Assembly: GCF_047263945.1 (NCBI RefSeq) | Contig: NZ_JBLAVB010000003.1 | Coordinates: 558,001 to 622,000 of the forward strand | Reading direction: 5' to 3' | Source: Rhodospirillum sp047263945 | GTDB lineage: Bacteria > Pseudomonadota > Alphaproteobacteria > Rhodospirillales > Rhodospirillaceae | Length of the DNA stretch: 64,000 nt | Shown: positions 59,998-64,000 of the stretch, in pieces | Layout of the letters: every line of letters starts with the position of its first letter | How positions within the stretch are numbered: position 1 is the stretch's first letter | Notes under the pieces: model-generated | Seen by the model: the letters and a program-made list of their open reading frames with translations, nothing else | Told to the model about the DNA's origin: nothing | Database searches by the model: none | Made by a program: the position numbers and the translations under genes

Positions 59998-60587
59998 TCA
60001 TGCTCCCCTTTCAGGAACCGTCGGCCATAGTTGACCGTCAGCACCAGGAACTGCGCTGTCAGAAGAATCAACATGCACAGAAGGAAAATCTTGACCAAGG
60101 CCGGGATGGGGGGATCCCAGGCACTCCCGGATGTTTCGAGGCGAACCTCGCCGGAAGGCGCGAAAATCGCCTTTTCGACCATGAAAAAGGCCGCATAACT
60201 GAAACAGCCCGCAGCCAGGCAGGACAGAGCGGAGATGACGATGTTGAAGACACCACGCACCCGGGGGGACAGCATGCCGTAGATCAGGACGACCCGGACA
60301 TGACTGTCCCTTGCCGCGCAAAAGAGGCCGCCGTAGAGGAAGGCCAAGGCGCAGAGAAAGGTGGTGGTTTCGTGCGCCCAAATCGTTGGACTGTTGAAGA
60401 CGTAGCGCAGAAAGACTTCCGTCAACAGGACAAGGGCGGACAGAATAATGCCGACTGCGAACACATTGCCACCAGCATTGATCAGGCGCCCCAGGAGACC
60501 TGCCTCCGGCACGGCGCGGGCCGGCACGGTGGGAGGTGCGGGTGTGTTGGCCGCCGAATCAATGTGGTCCGGGGTTCCGTCCATCAT
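59994..60587 (-). CDS. dctQ: TRAP transporter small permease subunit (DctQ)
   Basis: A 197-residue protein with four spans and the DctQ pattern (LRYVFNSPTIWAHETTTFLCALAF, AARDSHVRVVLIYGML). The N-terminal 35 residues are hydrophilic. It lies between dctP and dctM and is coupled to dctM by a four-base overlap. Confidence 0.92.
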   Translation of the reverse strand: MMDGTPDHIDSAANTPAPPTVPARAVPEAGLLGRLINAGGNVFAVGIILSALVLLTEVFLRYVFNSPTIWAHETTTFLCALAFLYGGLFCAARDSHVRVVLIYGMLSPRVRGVFNIVISALSCLAAGCFSYAAFFMVEKAIFAPSGEVRLETSGSAWDPPIPALVKIFLLCMLILLTAQFLVLTVNYGRRFLKGEHE

Positions 60588-60619
60588 GCTTGGACCCTCC
60601 AGTGAAAACGAAGAATGAA

Positions 60620-60650
60620 ACCGGGCGAGACGCTATCGCCCTCGCCCGGT
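60620..60650 (-). terminator. Hairpin between dctP and dctQ
   Basis: ACCGGGCGAG (60620-60629) pairs with CTCGCCCGGT (60641-60650), with an 11-base loop, after the dctP stop at 60668 on the minus strand. As with the two ABC binding-protein genes here, it probably sets a high level of binding protein relative to permease. Confidence 0.65.
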
Positions 60651-60667
60651 TGTGGGGATTCTTCGCC

Positions 60668-61684
60668 TTACTTGATCAGACCTTTTTCGGTCAGGTATTT
60701 GTTGATGCCGTCGAAGACCTTTTTGGCCATTTTCGATTTTTCAGAGAATTTCGCCCATTCGCCCCGGGCAATGCCACGGAACTTGGCCCGTTCGTCCGCC
60801 GACCAGTTATGAATGGTGATCTTGCCGGAGGCCTTGGCCTCTTCAACGGCCTTGAGGTCCCGTTCCTTGAGGGTCTTCAGCTGGGTCTGCTGGAAGACCT
60901 TCACGCTATCGATGAGGACTTTCTTCAGGTCGTCGGGCAGGGCATCCCACTTATCCTTGCTCATCGACACCTCGACGAGCGGCAAAGAGTGGAAACCCGG
61001 GTAGACGGGATTGGGGGCGATATCGTTCATCCCCGTTTCCTGGTTCACCGAGAAGACACTGTAATCGGCGGCATCAATGACGCCCTTGTCCAGGGCAGTG
61101 TAGACCTCGGACGCGGGCAGGTTCACCGGTGCGGCGCCCGCTGCGGCGAACACATTGGCGATCAACCCTTCCGGTGTACGGATCTTGACCCCCTTCAGGT
61201 CGGCGACCTTGTCCAGGGGGACCTTGGAGACAAAGGCTTCGAGACCGGGGGTGCTGACGCCGATGAAATGCAGGCCGTAGGGCTCGAGCAATTCGTTCAT
61301 CAATTCCTTGCCACCCCCATTCTCGACGAAGTCGATCATTTCGGCGGGGTCAGACCAGGCGCCGACGGGATTGGCGATCAGACCGAAAGCGGGGTCCTTG
61401 CCCGCGAAATAGGAGGTGTCGGTGATATGGCCGTCAATGAGCCCCGCCTGAATGGCTTCCTGGGTCTCCTTGTAGTCGACGATTGTTCCGACCGGAAGGA
61501 TTTCCACGGTCATCCGTCCCCCGGACTTTTCCTTGACGGCCTCGGAAAAGCTTTGCTGTAAAATGAAATTAGGATTGCCCGCCGGGTCCGAAGATTGGAA
61601 ACGGAGTGCATACTCCTGCGCCGAAGCGCCAAAAGCGACGAGACTAAGAGCCAGTGCGCTGGCCGCAATATTCAAAAACTTCAT
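60668..61684 (-). CDS. dctP: TRAP transporter substrate-binding protein (DctP)
   Basis: A 338-residue periplasmic protein with signal peptide ending near FGASAQEYALRF and the DctP fold (FSEAVKEKSGGRMTVEILP; LKGVKIRTPEGLIANVFAAAGAAPVNLPASEVYTALDKGVIDA in the binding region). The conserved Arg in KIRTPE would bind the substrate carboxylate. It is the first gene of the TRAP operon. The palindromes at 61735-61856 lie upstream of it. Confidence 0.93.
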   Translation of the reverse strand: MKFLNIAASALALSLVAFGASAQEYALRFQSSDPAGNPNFILQQSFSEAVKEKSGGRMTVEILPVGTIVDYKETQEAIQAGLIDGHITDTSYFAGKDPAFGLIANPVGAWSDPAEMIDFVENGGGKELMNELLEPYGLHFIGVSTPGLEAFVSKVPLDKVADLKGVKIRTPEGLIANVFAAAGAAPVNLPASEVYTALDKGVIDAADYSVFSVNQETGMNDIAPNPVYPGFHSLPLVEVSMSKDKWDALPDDLKKVLIDSVKVFQQTQLKTLKERDLKAVEEAKASGKITIHNWSADERAKFRGIARGEWAKFSEKSKMAKKVFDGINKYLTEKGLIK

Positions 61685-61734
61685 GGTCTTTCCTCCACGT
61701 GTTATTTTGATCCCTGATTTTTCACCACGCCTTT

Positions 61735-61794
61735 AGAGTATTCCGAGATCAAGTTGGGTCACTTCGCGACCAAACTTGGCCTCGAAGATACTCT
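61735..61794. repeat. Family A palindrome, copy 6
   Basis: AGAGTATTCCGAGATCAAGT...ACTTGGCCTCGAAGATACTCT, 60 bp, with TTAG/CTAA edges instead of CTAG. It lies between dctP and the leftward idonate dehydrogenase gene. Confidence 0.88.
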
Positions 61795-61809
61795 AAAATT
61801 TATCGCATG

Positions 61810-61858
61810 AGAGGGAAACGGGGCCAGCTTGACTCAAGCTGATCCCGTTTCCCTCTAG
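61810..61858. repeat. 47-bp palindrome overlapping the idnD stop
   Basis: AGAGGGAAACGGGGCCAGCT...AGCTGATCCCGTTTCCCTCT (61810-61856), a relative of 40823-40869 and 45298-45343. The right edge CTAG (61855-61858) contains the TAG stop of the leftward dehydrogenase gene. Confidence 0.88.
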
Positions 61859-62892
61859 GCGAAGCTAATCTGGACCTTCATTGCCTTCCCTTTGTCGGAT
61901 GCGAGGGTAAAGGCTTTAAGGGCATCTTCCACGGGGAAGACACCCGTCAAAACGGGGCGGACGGTGATCAATCCGCGATCGATCAATTCCGCCGCCAGTG
62001 CGAACTCCTCATCGAAGCGGAAACTGCCCTTCAATTGGATTTCCTTGGTGACAACAAGTCCCAGGGGAAGGGGTGGTTCTGCACCCAATCCCACCGTAAC
62101 CAGGGTCCCCCGGGGACGGATCACTTCGCAAGCCGTCCACAGGGCCGGTGCCGCACCGGAGCATTCAAAAACCGCATCAAAGCGGCCTTTGTTTGCCCGA
62201 TAGGCGTCCAAATCCCCGGCATGGTCCGAAAGATTGATCACCCGGGTTGCGCCAACCTGGGATGCGATGGCCAGGGGAGCCGATGTGACATCGGTCGCCA
62301 CGACCTCCATTGCACCGGCATGCGCGGCTGCGGCGATCATCAGACAGCCGATGGGACCGCAACCGGAGACGAGAACCCTGGCCCCCGTCAGGGAATCGGC
62401 CTTGCGGACGGCATTGAGGCAGACGGCCAGGGGCTCTGACATGGCCGCGAGGGCCAGGTCGGTCTCCGGGTTCAGGCGCACGGCTCTGTCTGCGGAAACC
62501 GTCACGCCCCCGCGAAACAACCCCTGTTCATGGGGGAACCGCATGGCCGAGCCATTGAACCGCATATCGAGACATTGGTTTCGCATCCCGCGAATGCAGT
62601 AGTCACATTGCCCGCAGGGGCGGGAGGGGTTGACGGCAACCTTGTCCCCCAAAGAGAGTCCCGTGACGCCCGCGCCCAGTTCGGCAATGGTTCCGGCGAC
62701 CTCATGGCCAAGGGCCATGGGCTCCTGGATGCGGACGGTTCCGAAGCCACCGTTATGGAAATAGTGGAGATCCGACCCACAGATCCCCCCATGGGAGATC
62801 GCCACGCGGACCTCCCCTGGTCCGGGGCTGGTGGCCGGAGTAATCTCGTCAATGCGCAGATCATGGGGAGCGTGGATAACAACGGCCTTCAT
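61855..62892 (-). CDS. Zinc-dependent L-idonate 5-dehydrogenase-like alcohol dehydrogenase
   Basis: A 345-residue medium-chain dehydrogenase. Catalytic zinc ligands (GGICGSDLHYFHNGG, GHEVAGTI), the four-cysteine structural zinc site (PSRPCGQCDYCIRGMRNQC) and the NAD-binding VSGCGPIGCLMI are present. It most resembles L-idonate 5-dehydrogenase, oxidising L-idonate to 5-keto-gluconate, and the next upstream gene encodes a gluconate 5-dehydrogenase-like enzyme. ATG 62892 has AGAGG upstream. The TAG stop comes from a repeat. Confidence 0.85.
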   Translation of the reverse strand: MKAVVIHAPHDLRIDEITPATSPGPGEVRVAISHGGICGSDLHYFHNGGFGTVRIQEPMALGHEVAGTIAELGAGVTGLSLGDKVAVNPSRPCGQCDYCIRGMRNQCLDMRFNGSAMRFPHEQGLFRGGVTVSADRAVRLNPETDLALAAMSEPLAVCLNAVRKADSLTGARVLVSGCGPIGCLMIAAAAHAGAMEVVATDVTSAPLAIASQVGATRVINLSDHAGDLDAYRANKGRFDAVFECSGAAPALWTACEVIRPRGTLVTVGLGAEPPLPLGLVVTKEIQLKGSFRFDEEFALAAELIDRGLITVRPVLTGVFPVEDALKAFTLASDKGKAMKVQISFA

Positions 62893-62929
62893 CACGGCAC
62901 CTCTTTGGCAACAGAAAGAGAACGGCAGG

Positions 62930-63697
62930 TCACAGAACGGAAATCATGCCGCCATCGGCGTAGATGACCTGTCCGGATACGTAGTTCGAGGCGTCGGAGG
63001 CCAGATAGATGGCCGTTCCCGCCAGTTCCTCTGGCAGTCCCCAGCGGCGCATGGGTGTTCGTCCCTTGACCCAGGCATCGAACTCCGGGTTGGAGATCAA
63101 GGCTTCGTTCATGTCGGTGACCATATAGCCGGGGCCGATGGCGTTGGACTGGATGCCTTTTTCGCCCCATTCTGCGGCCATGGCCTTGGTCAGCATCTTG
63201 ATGCCACCCTTCGCCACCGTGTAGGGGGCAACGGTTGCCCGCGCCAATTCGGAGGTCAAGGACGCAATGTTGATCACTTTGCCCCGGCCCCGGGCAGCCA
63301 TCCGCTTCGCCGCTTCCCGGCCAATGACGAAGGCCGAGGTCAGGTTCACGTCGATGACCCGTTGCCAATCGGCCGTTTCCAGCTCGAGCATGGGCTTGCG
63401 AAACTGGATGCCCGCGTTGTTCATCAGGATGTCGATGGCGATTCCCTCGTCGTCGAAGGCCTTGAAGGCCGCGACGATGGCCTGTTCATCGGTGACATCG
63501 AAGGCCGAGGTCAGGACCTGGAAGCCCTTGCCCCGCATCTCCTCTGCGGCGGATTCAAGGCGGTCCCGGTTCACGCCATTCAGGATCACGCGGGCTCCGG
63601 CTCCGGCCAATCCCTCAGCAAAGGCCTTGCCCAGGCCCCTGGAGGATCCGGTGATCAGCGCGGTCTTCCCAGTGAGGTCAAACAGGGTCAAACTCAT
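62930..63697 (-). CDS. Gluconate 5-dehydrogenase-like short-chain dehydrogenase
   Basis: A 255-residue SDR enzyme: NAD(P) motif TGSSRGLGKA, NNAG, catalytic Ser in the IASLTSE region, and Y-x3-K in YTVAKGG. Sequence and context match IdnO, which reduces 5-keto-D-gluconate to D-gluconate. With the idonate dehydrogenase it forms an idonate-to-gluconate route. ATG 63697 (AAAGGA upstream) is preferred; ATG 63703 is possible. Confidence 0.87.
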   Translation of the reverse strand: MSLTLFDLTGKTALITGSSRGLGKAFAEGLAGAGARVILNGVNRDRLESAAEEMRGKGFQVLTSAFDVTDEQAIVAAFKAFDDEGIAIDILMNNAGIQFRKPMLELETADWQRVIDVNLTSAFVIGREAAKRMAARGRGKVINIASLTSELARATVAPYTVAKGGIKMLTKAMAAEWGEKGIQSNAIGPGYMVTDMNEALISNPEFDAWVKGRTPMRRWGLPEELAGTAIYLASDASNYVSGQVIYADGGMISVL

Positions 63698-63711
63698 TTT
63701 CATCAATCCTT

Positions 63712-64000
63712 TCAAGCTTCCGAAACGCGACTGGACAGGTCGGCGCGTTCGAAAAACGAAGGCAAAAGTTCAGTGCCGAGGCCGGGTCCCTCCATCGGAT
63801 AGACATAACCGCCCTCGATTGTGGGGACTTCGGTCACCAGCTCCCGGTACCATCCCTTGTAGAAGGCGCGGACACTCTCCTGGATCAGCGTGTTGGGCTG
63901 GCTGAACGACATGTGGATAGCCGCCGCGAAGCCGACGGGCCCGATGCAATCATGGGGGGCGAAGGGTCGGTGGTAGGTTTCCGCCATCGCGGCAATCTTG
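63712..64000 (-). CDS. Enolase-superfamily sugar-acid dehydratase, C-terminal part
   Basis: The gene runs off the right edge; the last 95 codons are visible. The segment HRPFAPHDCIGPVGFAAAIH matches the C-terminal barrel of mandelate racemase/galactonate dehydratase-type enzymes, including the catalytic His in PHDCIGP. Ending PMEGPGLGTELLPSFFERAD is also typical. The substrate is probably an aldonate. The stop overlaps a possible TTG start region of the SDR gene, so it is in the same operon. Confidence 0.82.
   Translation of the reverse strand, partial: KIAAMAETYHRPFAPHDCIGPVGFAAAIHMSFSQPNTLIQESVRAFYKGWYRELVTEVPTIEGGYVYPMEGPGLGTELLPSFFERADLSSRVSEA

Noticed and set aside
1..64000. tRNA or rRNA genes
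   Set aside because: I looked for cloverleaf-like segments and rRNA signatures in the gaps and saw none; the gaps are filled by palindromic repeats. A tRNAscan-SE run would settle it.

Overview
The window looks like chromosomal DNA of a diazotrophic, flagellated alphaproteobacterium of the Rhodospirillales type. This is inferred from GC-rich coding sequence, a nif/fix cluster with sigma-54/NifA control sites, a CckA-type hybrid kinase and a perfect CtrA box beside flagellar genes, an aapJ-type amino-acid transporter, DUF2794, a phasin, and the dispersed CTAG-bounded palindromes common in alphaproteobacteria. The species cannot be named from the sequence alone.

Layout. 0-5 kb: end of an aapJQ operon, an asparaginase, a bifunctional mannose-1-P guanylyltransferase and a GT2 glycosyltransferase. 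5-10.5 kb: a PAS-GGDEF-EAL protein, an orphan ParA ATPase, a repeat-rich gap with DnaA-box-like sites, a small membrane protein, DUF2794 and a lipoprotein. 11-19 kb: housekeeping genes (YfgM-like TPR protein, bamB, der, hrpB, hspQ, an EEP-fold hydrolase, msrA). 19.3-20.1 kb: an internally deleted IS4-family element sitting inside an intergenic repeat. 20.3-28 kb: an MFS transporter, then HesB/IscA - Nfu - nifV - nifW and fixABCX, each block preceded by a sigma-54 promoter and a NifA site. 28-31.7 kb: an array of look-alike hairpins, an AraC gene fragment cut off by a repeat, an AEC transporter and a B12-binding radical-SAM enzyme. 32-36 kb: YccF, an unknown membrane protein and a polar amino-acid ABC operon. 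36.5-38.1 kb: an AT-richer orphan gene whose product resembles a MACPF pore-former with a jacalin-like lectin tail. 38.3-49 kb: an aldolase-like PLP enzyme and two flagellar export blocks (fhlB-orf-fliO-fliP leftward; flgB-flgC-fliE-fliQ-fliR-flhB-cckA rightward). 49-55 kb: riboswitch-controlled ribH, an HDAC-family amidohydrolase, a methyltransferase and a MoxR/VWA pair. 55.5-58 kb: an NCS2 permease with an extra cytosolic domain, and a phasin. 58.7-64 kb: a TRAP transporter with L-idonate/gluconate dehydrogenases and the end of an enolase-superfamily dehydratase, a sugar-acid uptake and oxidation locus.

The gaps are unusually rich in repeats. Family A is 60-bp palindromes with CTAG/TTAG edges. 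A 47-bp sister palindrome often lies next to family A copies. Family B is mosaics of GC-rich hairpins ending in TACACGAC-like sequence. Family D is a 138-bp repeat starting ATACCAAG. Some of these have clear consequences: four leftward genes take their TAG stop from the edge of a palindrome, one B element has split an A palindrome exactly, another has truncated an AraC gene, and an IS4-family element has landed in a third. The best candidates for something undescribed are the MACPF/lectin-like gene, the four hairpins with invariant loop downstream of fixX, the NCS2 permease fused to an ATPase-like tail, and the coupling of palindromes to stop codons.
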